Positions 10,414-21,210 of a stretch of 64,000 nt of DNA are shown piece after piece (positions within the stretch are counted from its first letter, which is position 1; each line of letters starts with the position of its first letter). Source of the stretch: Pandoraea thiooxydans. Lineage in GTDB: Bacteria > Pseudomonadota > Gammaproteobacteria > Burkholderiales > Burkholderiaceae. The stretch is from assembly GCF_001931675.1 (NCBI RefSeq), contig NZ_CP014839.1, positions 3,658,001 through 3,722,000 on the forward strand, in the 5' to 3' direction. The position numbers and the translations under genes are program-made. The notes under the pieces were generated by a model, which searched no databases, had not been told where the DNA came from, and saw only the letters and a list, made by a program, of their open reading frames with translations.

Positions 10414-11595
10414 ATGCAATTACTGGACTCCCTCGAACAGGGCCTGCAGGCGCTCGACGCGCAACACCTGAGGCGCCGCCGGCGCACCGCCGACACCCCG
10501 TGCGCGCCGCACGTGCAGGTCGACGGGCGCGCCATGCTGGCTTTCTGCAGCAACGACTACCTGGGTCTGGCCGCCCATCCGGCAGTGACCGCCGCCTTCG
10601 CCGAGGGCGTGGCGCGCTACGGCGCCGGCAGCGGCGCATCGCACCTGATCAGCGGCCATGCGCGCGCCCACGCGCAACTCGAGGAACGGCTCGCGGCCAT
10701 CATGGCACCCCACCTGGAGCAGGCCCGGGCACTGTATTTCTGCACCGGCTACATGGCCAACCTGGCGGTCTTGAGCGCCCTGGCCGGCAAGGACGCGGCG
10801 ATCTTCTCCGAAGCGCTCAACCATGCGTCGCTGATCGACGGCGCGCGACTGGCGCGCGCCGAGGTGCACGTGTACCCGCACGGCGACACCGGTGTGCTGG
10901 CCGAACAACTGGCCGCGTGCCGGGCCAGCACCAAGCTGATCGTCACCGACGGCGTATTCTCGATGGACGGCGACATCGCGCCGCTGCGCGAGCTGCTGGC
11001 GCTGGCCGAACGGCACGGCGCCTGGCTGGTGGTCGACGATGCGCACGGCTTCGGCGTACTGGGCGACCAGGGTCACGGCGTGCTGGAGCACTTCGGCCTG
11101 CGCTCGCCGCATCTGGTGCTGATGGGCACGCTCGGCAAGGCGGCCGGCGTGGGCGGCGCGTTCGTCGCCGCGCATGCGACGGTCATCGAATGGCTGGTCA
11201 ACCGCGCGCGGCCCTACATCTTCACCACGGCCGCAGCGCCCGCCCAGGCCCACGCCCTGCTCACCAGCCTGGACATCATCGAAGGCGACGAAGGCCGCAG
11301 CCGACGCACGCACCTGCAGGCGCTGATCGCGCAACTGAAGGACGACCTGCGCCTGCGTGGCTGGCAGCACATGGCCTCGCCCACCGCGATCCAGCCGATC
11401 GTGCTGGGCGCCAACGAGCACGCGCTGCGCGCGGCCGCCGCGCTCGACGCCGCCGGCCTGTGGGTGCCGGCGATCCGCCCGCCCACCGTGCCGGCCGGCA
11501 CGGCCCGCCTGCGCGTGACGCTGTCGGCCGCGCATACTGCCGACGACGTCGGGCGGCTCGTCCAGACGCTCAACCAGCTCAACGCGGAGATCTGA
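10414..11595 (+). CDS. bioF: 8-amino-7-oxononanoate synthase
   Basis: A 393-residue alpha-oxoamine synthase that condenses pimeloyl thioester with alanine, releasing CO2, to form KAPA. The PLP lysine is Lys242 in [11 protein letters not shown]. The cofactor motif [11 protein letters not shown] and the substrate segment [13 protein letters not shown] are present. Start and stop are packed between bioA and bioD with one-base gaps, which implies translational coupling. Length and motifs are those of BioF rather than of the related 2-amino-3-ketobutyrate ligase or ALA synthase. Confidence 0.97.
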   Translation: MQLLDSLEQGLQALDAQHLRRRRRTADTPCAPHVQVDGRAMLAFCSNDYLGLAAHPAVTAAFAEGVARYGAGSGASHLISGHARAHAQLEERLAAIMAPHLEQARALYFCTGYMANLAVLSALAGKDAAIFSEALNHASLIDGARLARAEVHVYPHGDTGVLAEQLAACRASTKLIVTDGVFSMDGDIAPLRELLALAERHGAWLVVDDAHGFGVLGDQGHGVLEHFGLRSPHLVLMGTLGKAAGVGGAFVAAHATVIEWLVNRARPYIFTTAAAPAQAHALLTSLDIIEGDEGRSRRTHLQALIAQLKDDLRLRGWQHMASPTAIQPIVLGANEHALRAAAALDAAGLWVPAIRPPTVPAGTARLRVTLSAAHTADDVGRLVQTLNQLNAEI

Positions 11596-11596
11596 A

Positions 11597-12292
11597 ATGG
11601 GCGCCAAACACGCCTTTTTTGTCACCGGCACCGACACCGAGATCGGCAAGACACTGACCTCGGCGGCCCTGCTGCACGCCTTCGCCCGGCGCGGCCTGTC
11701 GACTGTCGGCTATAAATCGCTGGCCGCCGGCGCGACACAGCGCGAGGGCCGCTGGGTCAACGAAGACGTCGAACTGCTCAGCCAGGCCAGCAGCGTCGCG
11801 CTGCCGCCCGAGCGGTACTGCCCCTACGTACTGCACGACGCCACCGCTCCGCACATCGCCGCGGCCGGCGAGGGCATCGCGCTCGACCCGGCAGTGATCC
11901 GCGCCGGCTACGCACAGCTCACGACCCTGGCCGATGCGGTCATCGTCGAAGGCGTGGGCGGCTTTCGCGTGCCGCTCACCGACACGCTCGACACCGCCGA
12001 CCTGGCGATGCAACTCGGCCTGCCGGTGGTGCTGACGGTGGGCATCCGGCTGGGCTGCATCAGCCATGCGCTGCTCACCGCCGAGGCCATTGCCGCGCGC
12101 GGCCTGCGCCTGGCCGGCTGGGTCGCCAATCAGGTCGACCCGGCCATGCGCCACGCGCAGGCCAACGTCGAGACGCTGGCCGCGCGGCTCGGCGCGCCGC
12201 TGCTTGGTAACATCCCCTATCTGCCCCACCCGGATCCCGCCACCGCGTCCGGCTACCTCGACATCGCCCCGCTGCTGGCCGAACAACTTTGA
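11597..12292 (+). CDS. bioD: Dethiobiotin synthetase
   Basis: A 231-residue ATP-dependent carboxylase that closes the ureido ring of dethiobiotin from 7,8-diaminopelargonate and CO2. The P-loop [10 protein letters not shown] occupies residues 10-19 with Lys18 as the phosphate ligand, and [11 protein letters not shown] is the conserved diaminopelargonate-binding segment. It begins one base after bioF. The use of CO2 by this enzyme gives a second possible reason for a nearby carbonic anhydrase, though this is inference. Confidence 0.96.
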   Translation: MGAKHAFFVTGTDTEIGKTLTSAALLHAFARRGLSTVGYKSLAAGATQREGRWVNEDVELLSQASSVALPPERYCPYVLHDATAPHIAAAGEGIALDPAVIRAGYAQLTTLADAVIVEGVGGFRVPLTDTLDTADLAMQLGLPVVLTVGIRLGCISHALLTAEAIAARGLRLAGWVANQVDPAMRHAQANVETLAARLGAPLLGNIPYLPHPDPATASGYLDIAPLLAEQL

Positions 12293-12306
12293 ACCAAGGA
12301 ACTCCC

Positions 12307-13368
12307 ATGCAAACTCACGCCCACACCGCCACCGCCCACCAGGACGAACTGCGCAAGAACGCCACCGCGTGGCGCACCGCCGACGTGCTGGCGCTGTTCG
12401 AACTGCCGTTCGCCGATCTGATTTATCGCGCCCAGCAGGTGCATCGCGAGCATTTCGACGCCAATGCCGTGCAGCTCTCGACGCTGCTGTCGATCAAGAC
12501 TGGCGGCTGCCCGGAAGACTGCGCCTACTGCCCGCAATCGGCACGCTACGACACCGGCGTCGAAGCCGACAAACTGATGCCGCTCGACGAAGTGCTGGCC
12601 GCGGCGCAACGCGCCAAGGACAACGGCGCGACACGCTTTTGCATGGGCGCGGCCTGGCGCTCGCCCAAGCCGCATCACCTCGAGGCAGTGCAGGACATGG
12701 TGCGCGGAGTCAAGGCGATGGGGCTGGAGACCTGCGTCACGCTCGGCATGCTCAAGGAAGGCCAGGCCGAAGAACTCAAGAACGCCGGCCTCGACTACTA
12801 CAACCACAACCTCGATACCGCGCCGGAGTTCTACGGCCAGATCATCACCACCCGCACCTACCAGGACCGGCTCGACACGCTCGATCGCGTGCGCGAGGCC
12901 GGCCTCAAGGTGTGCTGCGGCGGCATCGTCGGGCTGGGCGAATCGCGCCGCGAGCGGGCCGGGCTGATCGTACAGCTGGCCAACATGGACCCGTACCCGG
13001 AATCCGTGCCCATCAACAACCTGGTGCAGGTCGAAGGCACGCCGCTGGCCGGCAGCGAAGCGGTCGACCCGTTCGAGTTCGTGCGCTCCATCGCGGTGGC
13101 GCGCATCACCATGCCGCGCGCCATGGTGCGCCTGTCGGCCGGGCGCGAGACCATGGACGACGCGCTGCAGGCGCTGTGCTTCCTGGCCGGCGCCAACTCG
13201 ATGTTCTACGGCGACCAGTTGCTGACCACCGGCAATCCGCAGGCCGAGGCCGACCGCCAGCTGCTGGCGCGCCTGGGCATGCACGCCAGCACCGAGGCGC
13301 AATTGAGCGAGCGGCTCGGCGAAGCGGGTTCGTCCGACGGGTGCGGCGCGGCCTGCGCATCCCACTGA
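12307..13368 (+). CDS. bioB: Biotin synthase (radical SAM)
   Basis: A 353-residue radical SAM enzyme that inserts sulfur into dethiobiotin. The [4Fe-4S] cysteines are Cys68, Cys72 and Cys75 in CPEDCAYC. The YYNHNLDT motif and the [2Fe-2S]-associated region around [13 protein letters not shown] are also clear. The ATG at 12307 has an AAGGA site at the right distance; an upstream in-frame TTG at 12289 overlaps bioD and lacks a site of its own. This is the last gene of the biotin operon, 40 bp before liuD. Confidence 0.97.
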   Translation: MQTHAHTATAHQDELRKNATAWRTADVLALFELPFADLIYRAQQVHREHFDANAVQLSTLLSIKTGGCPEDCAYCPQSARYDTGVEADKLMPLDEVLAAAQRAKDNGATRFCMGAAWRSPKPHHLEAVQDMVRGVKAMGLETCVTLGMLKEGQAEELKNAGLDYYNHNLDTAPEFYGQIITTRTYQDRLDTLDRVREAGLKVCCGGIVGLGESRRERAGLIVQLANMDPYPESVPINNLVQVEGTPLAGSEAVDPFEFVRSIAVARITMPRAMVRLSAGRETMDDALQALCFLAGANSMFYGDQLLTTGNPQAEADRQLLARLGMHASTEAQLSERLGEAGSSDGCGAACASH

Positions 13369-13408
13369 GCCCGAGATACCCCCTGCGTTGAAAACGACTG
13401 GAGACGAC

Positions 13409-15439
<2,031 letters not shown>

Positions 15440-15458
15440 TTCTCCAGCGTTAATTCGC

Positions 15459-15500
15459 CCGCCCCGACAGCTCCGAAATACGCAGAGCAGTCTGGGGCGG
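15459..15500 (+). terminator. Hairpin after liuD
   Basis: CCGCCCC at 15459-15465 pairs with GGGGCGG at 15494-15500. An inner GCTC/GAGC stem is separated by a small internal loop. It begins 20 bp after the liuD stop. There is no clean T-run after it, so termination efficiency is uncertain. Confidence 0.4.
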
Positions 15501-15583
15501 CACATAAGACACTTTAGAAAATTTTTCAGACATCTCTCTGATTGCGCCGGCCCGCCACCCGAGCGCAATCTGCCGTTTCAGCG

Positions 15584-15961
15584 TCAGCGCTTCGATCTGA
15601 AGCGGGTCGCCAGCACTTTCACCAGGCTGGCGACCAGCGCCTGATCTTCCGAGTTCATTTTGCCCACCGCGCGCGCGATCGCCACCATCGGCTCGTTGGG
15701 GTTGCCATACGGGGTGAGCACCTGCTCGACCCGCAGGCTGCTGTTGTGCTCGAAGTTGAGCAATTCGGCGGGCGCGACGTTCAGCGTATCGGCCAGCACG
15801 CAGATATTGACCAGCGCAACGTTGCGCAGGCCGCGCTCGATGCCGCCCACGTAGGAGCGCGCCAGTCCGCTTTCAAGGGCCAGTTTTTCCTGCGACCAGC
15901 CACGTGCCTTGCGGAACATCGCCAAGCGTTGACCAAACAATTTGAGAGGATCTTGATCCAT
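15584..15961 (-). CDS. XRE-family helix-turn-helix regulator
   Basis: A 125-residue protein read from ATG 15961 (MDQDPLKLFGQ). A GTG nine codons upstream at 15988 is also possible, and neither has a strong ribosome site. The N-terminal Cro/C1-type domain (LAMFRKARGWSQEKLALESGL with the recognition-helix segment RSYVGGIERG) spans roughly residues 10-65. The rest is a short helical tail without a recognised sensor domain. It is convergent with liuD and divergent from the PPOX-type flavoprotein. Its target is unknown, and local autoregulation is a guess. Confidence 0.85.
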   Translation of the reverse strand: MDQDPLKLFGQRLAMFRKARGWSQEKLALESGLARSYVGGIERGLRNVALVNICVLADTLNVAPAELLNFEHNSSLRVEQVLTPYGNPNEPMVAIARAVGKMNSEDQALVASLVKVLATRFRSKR

Positions 15962-16311
15962 AAGCCGTTGTGCGACGAGAGGCTCCACAGGCTAAGAACT
16001 TGCTCAACACAATACGACGCCTTTTGTTAAGACACACTATAAGTAACAATTTTTACGGCATCAATTTACCCACACAAAGTCCCCGAACCCCTTGAAAGGC
16101 CGGTAAACTGATGGCGGCATCGTCAACGGCTACATCTTTGCCATCCATAATAGGCCGCTCCATCGGCAACAATTTGATTGCCGCATGGTCAATGCCAAAC
16201 CGCCGCCAGGCCGGACTCCACGTCGAGTGCCGGCACGCGGCCGTCGTTGTGCACCGCTCCCCCCGCGGCCCGCATGGCTGTCTCAATGACCATCGCGCAG
16301 GGAATCTCATC
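15962..16311. other. Intergenic region between XRE regulator and PPOX gene
   Basis: About 350 bp without a convincing gene. The part near 16020-16070 is AT-rich (TTGTTAAGACACACTATAAGTAAC) and could carry divergent promoters for the regulator and the flavoprotein. The frame of the next gene is open back to 16111, but that extension has no family similarity I recognise and no ribosome site at its start. Confidence 0.4.
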
Positions 16312-16869
16312 ATGTTCACGCCGCTGTCCTCGCTTTGCCATAACCCGCTGTTCACCCTGAACTGCCACGCCGATCTCGCGCAACATTTGGGCACACCCAG
16401 CCCCGCCGCACAGGCCGAGGAGATCGACGCCATCGACGCGCCCTGCCGGCAATGGATCGAGGCTGCGCCATTCGCGCTGCTGGCCACGGCCGGCCCGGCC
16501 GGACTCGATTGCTCGCCGCGCGGCGGGTCGCCCGGCTTCGTGCAGGTGCTCGATACGCAAACCCTGATCGTGCCGGAGCATCCCCGCAACCATCGCATGG
16601 ACAGCCTGCGCAACCTGCTCGCCGATCCCCGCATGGCGCTGCTGTTCATGATTCCCGGCATTGTGCAGACCCTGCGCGTGAGCGGCCGCGCGACCCTCTC
16701 GATCGATCCGGTCCTGCTCGGCACCTGCATCGCCGAAGACCAGCCGCCCAAGGTGGTGCTGGTGATAAACGTCGAGCGAGTCCTCTTTCAATGTGCCGGG
16801 GCCGTGCGGCGGGCCGGTTTGTGGGGTTTGGATCGGCTCGCTGCGTCGGGCACGCTGCCGAGCGACTAG
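16312..16869 (+). CDS. Pyridoxamine 5'-phosphate oxidase-fold flavoprotein
   Basis: A 185-residue protein of the PPOX split-barrel family (MSMEG_1061/DUF-type subgroup). The conserved FALLATAGPAGLDCSPRGGSPGF segment (residues about 56-78) and the PEHPRNHRMDSLRNLL segment match flavin-binding members. The ATG at 16312 is preceded by an AGGGAA site and gives the normal length. Such proteins bind FMN or F420 and reduce small molecules, with substrates mostly unknown. The gene is divergent from the XRE regulator and 69 bp from yaeQ. Confidence 0.85.
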   Translation: MFTPLSSLCHNPLFTLNCHADLAQHLGTPSPAAQAEEIDAIDAPCRQWIEAAPFALLATAGPAGLDCSPRGGSPGFVQVLDTQTLIVPEHPRNHRMDSLRNLLADPRMALLFMIPGIVQTLRVSGRATLSIDPVLLGTCIAEDQPPKVVLVINVERVLFQCAGAVRRAGLWGLDRLAASGTLPSD

Positions 16870-16938
16870 CAGCCGCTTGCGGCCGCATCGGCTATGCTTC
16901 GGGTCTGACCGACACCTTGCAGGATGCGCCGCCCCCTC

Positions 16939-17493
16939 ATGGCACTCAAAGCCACCATCTATAAAGCCGACGTGCAAATCGCCGACCTCGATCGGCAGTA
17001 TTACCAGGATCACGCGCTGACCATCGCCCGCCATCCGTCCGAGACCGACGAGCGGATGATGGTGCGCCTGCTGGCCTTTTTGCTGCACGCGCACGAGCAC
17101 CTGAGCTTCGGCAAGGGCTTGAGCACCGCCGACGAGCCCGACCTCTGGCAACACGACCTGACCGGCGCGATCGCCTGCTGGATCGACGTCGGCCTGCCCG
17201 ACGAGCGGCGCCTGAGCAAGGCGTGCGGGCGTGCCGAGCGCGTTTACGTCTATGCCTACGGCGGGCGCGCCGCCTCGGTCTGGTGGGAGCAGAACGCCGG
17301 CAAGCTGGCGCGCACCGAACGGCTGACCGTCAGGCTGCTGAGCGACGACGACCTGGCCACGCTGGGCGGGCTCGCGCAGCGCAACATGCGCCTGCAATGC
17401 ACCATCCAGGACGGCAGCGTGTGGCTCTCCGACGGCCAGCAGAGCGTGCCGGTCACGCCCGAGACGCTGCTCGCGCCACGCGCCGATCATTAG
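16939..17493 (+). CDS. yaeQ: YaeQ family protein
   Basis: A 184-residue YaeQ protein. The start ALKATIYKADVQIADLDRQYYQDH is the family N-terminus, which is why the ATG at 16939 is preferred to the one at 16924. The fold is a PD-(D/E)XK nuclease-like domain; E. coli YaeQ can compensate for loss of RfaH-dependent haemolysin elongation, but the biochemical role is unsettled. The motifs HEHLSFGKGLSTADEPDLW and WIDVGLPDERRL are intact. There is no operon-level clue to function here. Confidence 0.93.
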   Translation: MALKATIYKADVQIADLDRQYYQDHALTIARHPSETDERMMVRLLAFLLHAHEHLSFGKGLSTADEPDLWQHDLTGAIACWIDVGLPDERRLSKACGRAERVYVYAYGGRAASVWWEQNAGKLARTERLTVRLLSDDDLATLGGLAQRNMRLQCTIQDGSVWLSDGQQSVPVTPETLLAPRADH

Positions 17494-17524
17494 CGTCCCG
17501 CGTCCGGCCGGCCTTTGTTACACT

Positions 17525-17538
17525 TGACGTATACGTCA
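17525..17538. promoter_or_regulatory. Perfect 14-bp palindrome upstream of ghrA
   Basis: TGACGTATACGTCA is a perfect palindrome 36 bp before the ghrA start and 32 bp after the yaeQ stop. The surrounding sequence (TTGACGTATACGTCATATATG) also has promoter-like TTGACG. This is the form of a dimeric regulator operator such as those of GntR or MerR proteins. The regulator is not identified. Confidence 0.5.
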
Positions 17539-17573
17539 TATATGCCGCCCGCTTGGGCCATCCCCGCTTCGTT

Positions 17574-18515
17574 ATGGATATCCTGATTTACAGCCCCGAA
17601 GAGCAGTGCCAGCGCTGGGTCGCCGGCTTTGCCGCCGCGCTGCCCGAGGCGCGCGTGCGGGCCTGGACGCCGGGCGAGCGCGGGCATGCCGACTACCTGA
17701 TACTGTGGCGGCCGACCGCCGACGTGCTGCGCCATCGCCAGGGACTCAAGGCAGTCTTCAATCTGGGCGCCGGGGTCGACGCCGTGCTGGCGCTGCTGGC
17801 GCAGGAGCCCGGCCTGCTGCCGCCGGAGGTGCCGCTGGTGCGGCTCGACGACGCCGGCATGGGCGCGCAAATGGTCGAGTACGTCACGCATGCGACGCTG
17901 CGCTATTTCCGCCGCTTCGACGCCTACGACAGACAACAGGCCCAGGGCGTCTGGCAGCCGCTCGTGCCTTACCCGCGTGAACAGTTCGCCATCGGCCTGC
18001 TCGGGCTGGGCACGCTGGGCGCACAGGTGGCCACGGCACTCGCCCGATTCGGTTTTCCGGTGCGCGGCTGGAGCCGCACGGCCAAGACCCTGCCCGGCGT
18101 GACCTGCTTTGCCGGCGCCGCCGGACTTGGCGATTTTCTTGCCGGCACGCGCGTGCTGGTCAATCTGCTGCCGCTCACCGCCGATACCGCCGGGCTGCTC
18201 GATCGCCGCGTGTTCGACCGGCTGGCCCGGGGCGCGTACCTGATCAACGTGGCGCGCGGCGAGCACCTGGCCGAAGACGACCTGCTGGCGGCGCTGCGCA
18301 GCGGGCAACTGGCCGGCGCGACGCTCGACGTGTGCCGCACCGAACCGCTGCCCGCCGGGCATCCGTTCTGGCATACGCCGGGGTTGACGCTGACGCCGCA
18401 CATCTCGGCACTGACGTTGCATGAAGAGACGATCGAACAGATTTCGCGCAACATCCGCGCCATGGAGCGCGGCGAGCCGCTCGCCGGCGTGGTCGACCGG
18501 CAACGCGGCTATTAG
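17574..18515 (+). CDS. ghrA: Glyoxylate/hydroxypyruvate reductase A
   Basis: A 313-residue D-2-hydroxyacid dehydrogenase of the GhrA type, reducing glyoxylate and hydroxypyruvate with NADPH. The Rossmann motif GLGTLG is at residues 144-149. The catalytic arginine lies in NVARGEHL, and the catalytic histidine in PHISALT. The ATG at 17574 follows the palindrome described at 17525 and gives the family N-terminus DILIYSPEE. The frame is open further upstream but overlaps yaeQ. Glyoxylate handling links loosely with aceK at the start of the window. Confidence 0.92.
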   Translation: MDILIYSPEEQCQRWVAGFAAALPEARVRAWTPGERGHADYLILWRPTADVLRHRQGLKAVFNLGAGVDAVLALLAQEPGLLPPEVPLVRLDDAGMGAQMVEYVTHATLRYFRRFDAYDRQQAQGVWQPLVPYPREQFAIGLLGLGTLGAQVATALARFGFPVRGWSRTAKTLPGVTCFAGAAGLGDFLAGTRVLVNLLPLTADTAGLLDRRVFDRLARGAYLINVARGEHLAEDDLLAALRSGQLAGATLDVCRTEPLPAGHPFWHTPGLTLTPHISALTLHEETIEQISRNIRAMERGEPLAGVVDRQRGY

Positions 18516-18575
18516 AGGCCATGCATGACAGACATTGCGCCCGGCGTCCGCCGGCGCGCCGAACAGGAGGCAAAT

Positions 18576-19514
18576 ATGAGTGCGACGCAGTTACCCCGGC
18601 AGGTCAAGGTCATTGAAGTCGGACCGCGCGACGGCCTGCAGAATGAGAAGCAGCTGGTGCCGCTGGCCACCAAGATCGAACTGGTCGACCGGCTCTCGGC
18701 CGCCGGGTTCGCCAACGTCGAGGCCGCCTCGTTCGTCTCGCCCAAGTGGGTGCCGCAAATGGCCGACGGTGCCGAGGTCATGGCCGGCATCGCGCGCCGC
18801 CCCGGCACCATCTACTCGGTCCTCACACCCAACATGAAGGGCTTCGAGGGCGCGCTGGCCGCGCGCGCCGACGAGGTGGTGATCTTCGGCGCCGCCAGCG
18901 AAGCGTTCTCGCAGCGCAATATCAACTGCTCGATCGCCGAGAGCGTGGCCCGCTTCGCACCGGTCGCGCGTGCGGCCAAGGACGCCGGCCTGCGCCTGCG
19001 CGGCGCGATCTCCTGCTGCCTGGGCTGCCCCTACCAGGGCGAGGTGCCGGTCGCCGCGGTGGTCGACGTGGTGCAACGTCTGCAGGCGCTGGGCTGCGAC
19101 GAAATCGACATTGCCGACACCATCGGCGTGGGCACCGCCGGGCAGACGCGCACGGTCATCGAGGCGGCCGCCAAGGTATTCCCGATCGAGCGCCTCTCGG
19201 GCCATTTCCACGACACCTACGGGCAGGCACTGGCCAATATCTACGCGGCGCTGCTCAGCGGCATCACGATTTTCCATTCGTCGGTGGCCGGCCTGGGCGG
19301 CTGCCCCTATGCCAAGGGCGCGACCGGCAACGTCGCCACCGAAGACGTCCTGTACCTGCTGCAGGGCCTGGGCATCGAGACCGGCATCGACCTCGAGCAG
19401 GTCGTCGAGACGGGCGACTTCATCTCGCAGGCGATCGGGCGCGCCAACGCCTCGCGCGCCGGCCGCGCGCTGCTCACCAAGATGCGCGATCGGGCCGCAG
19501 CCGCCAGCGCATGA
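18576..19514 (+). CDS. liuE: Hydroxymethylglutaryl-CoA lyase
   Basis: A 312-residue TIM-barrel lyase that splits HMG-CoA into acetoacetate and acetyl-CoA, the final liu step. VGPRDGLQNE (residues 15-24) holds the catalytic Arg-Asp pair. HFHDTYG carries the metal-binding histidines, and GLGGCPYAKGATGN holds the catalytic cysteine. A perfect AGGAGG site (18565-18570) fixes the ATG at 18576. It is separated from liuD by the XRE, PPOX, yaeQ and ghrA genes. A second lyase of the same family is encoded at the window end. Confidence 0.96.
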   Translation: MSATQLPRQVKVIEVGPRDGLQNEKQLVPLATKIELVDRLSAAGFANVEAASFVSPKWVPQMADGAEVMAGIARRPGTIYSVLTPNMKGFEGALAARADEVVIFGAASEAFSQRNINCSIAESVARFAPVARAAKDAGLRLRGAISCCLGCPYQGEVPVAAVVDVVQRLQALGCDEIDIADTIGVGTAGQTRTVIEAAAKVFPIERLSGHFHDTYGQALANIYAALLSGITIFHSSVAGLGGCPYAKGATGNVATEDVLYLLQGLGIETGIDLEQVVETGDFISQAIGRANASRAGRALLTKMRDRAAAASA

Positions 19515-20026
19515 ATCCAGCCAGCACGCTTGCCATGAATATCGATACCTCCCTGCCCGAGAGCGCGCAACGGGTCGCGCGCCTGCTCGCCGAAGCCGGT
19601 CACGACAAACCGGTGGTGATGCTGCCGCAAACCGGCAAAACCTCGGCCGAAGCAGCCGCCGGCCTGGGCTGCGACGTGGCCCAGATCGCCAAGTCGATCA
19701 TCTTCCGGCGCGCCGCCGACGACGCCCCGGTGCTGGTCATCGCCAGCGGGGCCAACCGGGTCGACGAACGCAAGGTCGCCGCGCAGGTCGGCCCGCTGGC
19801 CAAGGCCGATGCCAAGTTCGTGCGTGACAAGACCGGCTATGCGATCGGCGGCGTGTGCCCGATCGGTCATTTGACGCCACCGGTGATGCTGATCGACGCC
19901 GATCTGTTCGCGCTCGACAGCCTGTGGGCCGCCGCCGGCCATCCCCATGCGGTGTTCAACCTGAGTCCGCAGCAGCTCGAGGCGATGACCGGCGCGCCGG
20001 TGGCCGACGTCGCGCTGCGCGACTGA
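19511..20026 (+). CDS. YbaK/EbsC-type prolyl-tRNA editing domain protein
   Basis: A 171-residue YbaK-like protein whose ATG overlaps the liuE stop (ATGA), implying translational coupling. YbaK-family proteins hydrolyse misacylated tRNAs, chiefly Cys- or Ala-tRNA(Pro). The conserved GCDVAQIAKSIIF, DAKFVRDKTGYAIGGVCPIGH and the late HPHAVFNLSP segments are present; the lysine in AKSI and the GGVCPIGH loop form the active pocket in this family. A start eight codons later (MNID) is possible. No functional link with leucine degradation is known. Confidence 0.9.
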   Translation: MNPASTLAMNIDTSLPESAQRVARLLAEAGHDKPVVMLPQTGKTSAEAAAGLGCDVAQIAKSIIFRRAADDAPVLVIASGANRVDERKVAAQVGPLAKADAKFVRDKTGYAIGGVCPIGHLTPPVMLIDADLFALDSLWAAAGHPHAVFNLSPQQLEAMTGAPVADVALRD

Positions 20027-20064
20027 CCGATCCTTTCCTTAACCTTTTTACTGGAGATTCGCCG

Positions 20065-20499
20065 ATGCAAGCTGCCCTGCAACCCGGCTTCGCGTTCGAG
20101 TGGACTTACCAGGTGCCGCGCAAGGCCCTGGTGCCCGAGCTGTACGACGACATTGCGCCATGCCGCGAGATGCCGGCGGTGCTCGCCACCGGCTACATGG
20201 CCGGCATCATGGAATGCGCCTGCCTGCAGGCGATCCAGCCGTACCTCGACTGGCCGCAGGAGCAGTCGCTCGGCACGCTGATCTCGTTCTCGCATCTGGC
20301 CGCCACGCCGGCCGGCGACACCCTGCGCATCCAGGGGCGGCTGGTCGAGATCGACGGACGCCGGCTCAAATTCGAAGTCGAAGCCTGGGACGGCCTGGAC
20401 AAAATCACCGAAGGCGTGCACGAACGCATGCTGGTCGATAACACGCGCTTTCACACCAAACTGCGCGAGAAGGCCGACAAGCTCGGCCTGGCCATTTAA
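20065..20499 (+). CDS. Thioesterase-family (FlK-like hot-dog) protein
   Basis: A 144-residue protein likely of the hot-dog thioesterase superfamily, similar in layout to fluoroacetyl-CoA thioesterase: LATGYMAGIMECACLQAI with an acidic residue on the central helix, then GTLISFSHLAATPAGDTLRI and LKFEVEAWDGLDKITEGVHERMLV. A GGAG site lies ahead of the ATG at 20065. It probably hydrolyses or binds a CoA ester, a role consistent with many CoA enzymes in the window, but the substrate cannot be told. Confidence 0.75.
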   Translation: MQAALQPGFAFEWTYQVPRKALVPELYDDIAPCREMPAVLATGYMAGIMECACLQAIQPYLDWPQEQSLGTLISFSHLAATPAGDTLRIQGRLVEIDGRRLKFEVEAWDGLDKITEGVHERMLVDNTRFHTKLREKADKLGLAI

Positions 20500-20512
20500 T
20501 ACGCCGCGCCGC

Positions 20513-20746
20513 ATGTCGTCCCGCCCCGCCGCGCCACCGCAAGTGCCGCAGACGCCGCCCGCTTCGCCGGTGCCGTCGCCCTGCACCAATATCTGCCGGA
20601 TGAACCCGGCCACCGGCTGGTGCGAAGGCTGCTGGCGCACGCTCGACGAGATCGCCGCGTGGTCGGCGCTCTCCGAGGCAGCCAAGCGCGACGTGTGGCA
20701 AGCACTCGACGCCCGGCGTGCGCAGCATGCGCGCGAATCCTCCTGA
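20513..20746 (+). CDS. DUF1289 family small protein
   Basis: A 77-residue protein containing the DUF1289 cysteine motif CTNICRMNPATGWCEGCWRT (residues about 23-42) followed by EIAAWSALSEAAKRDVWQAL. The four cysteines suggest a metal site. Function is unknown; E. coli YdhL belongs to the same family. The N-terminus is proline-rich and probably disordered. It lies 13 bp after the thioesterase gene and 17 bp before the MaoC gene, so it is part of the same run. Confidence 0.85.
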   Translation: MSSRPAAPPQVPQTPPASPVPSPCTNICRMNPATGWCEGCWRTLDEIAAWSALSEAAKRDVWQALDARRAQHARESS

Positions 20747-20763
20747 CACCGACTCGATAACCC

Positions 20764-21210
20764 ATGGGACGCATCGTTCAAATCGGCGAAACCTTCTGCG
20801 ACACGTTCTCGTTTACCGCCGAGAACATCAAAACCTTTGCCCGACTCGCCAACGACAACAACCCCCTGCATCTGGACGACGGCTACGCTGCCGCGAGCCG
20901 TTTCGGCGGATTGATCGCCTCGGGCACCCAGCCGATGTCGTATTTCTGCGCGATGCTGGCCACCCACTACTCGATCGATCGCCAGCCGCTGGGCCTGGAG
21001 TTCGACGTGCGGCTGAAGAAGGCAGTCGGCGTCGGCGACACCGTCACCATGCAATGGACGGTGGACGACGCGGTATGGAAGGACAAGCTCGGCGGCGACA
21101 TCGTCACGCTGCACGGCAGCGCCATCAACCAGCGCGGCGAAACGGCCCTGCTGGGCACCGCCACGATTCTCGTCTGCCCGCGCTCACAGCCCGGCACCGA
21201 GCCCGCATGA
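20764..21210 (+). CDS. MaoC-family acyl dehydratase
   Basis: A 148-residue single hot-dog MaoC-type enoyl-CoA hydratase. The catalytic Asp-His hydratase motif is seen as NDNNPLHLDDGYAAASRFGG (residues about 36-55). Such enzymes hydrate 2-enoyl-CoA to (R)-3-hydroxyacyl-CoA. Its ATG is 17 bp after the DUF1289 gene, and its stop overlaps the start of the metallo-hydrolase. The natural substrate is not evident from context. Confidence 0.88.
   Translation: MGRIVQIGETFCDTFSFTAENIKTFARLANDNNPLHLDDGYAAASRFGGLIASGTQPMSYFCAMLATHYSIDRQPLGLEFDVRLKKAVGVGDTVTMQWTVDDAVWKDKLGGDIVTLHGSAINQRGETALLGTATILVCPRSQPGTEPA

Noticed and set aside
16111-16311. N-terminal extension of the PPOX-type protein
   Set aside because: The added 67 residues are not family-like, and a better ATG with a ribosome site is at 16312.
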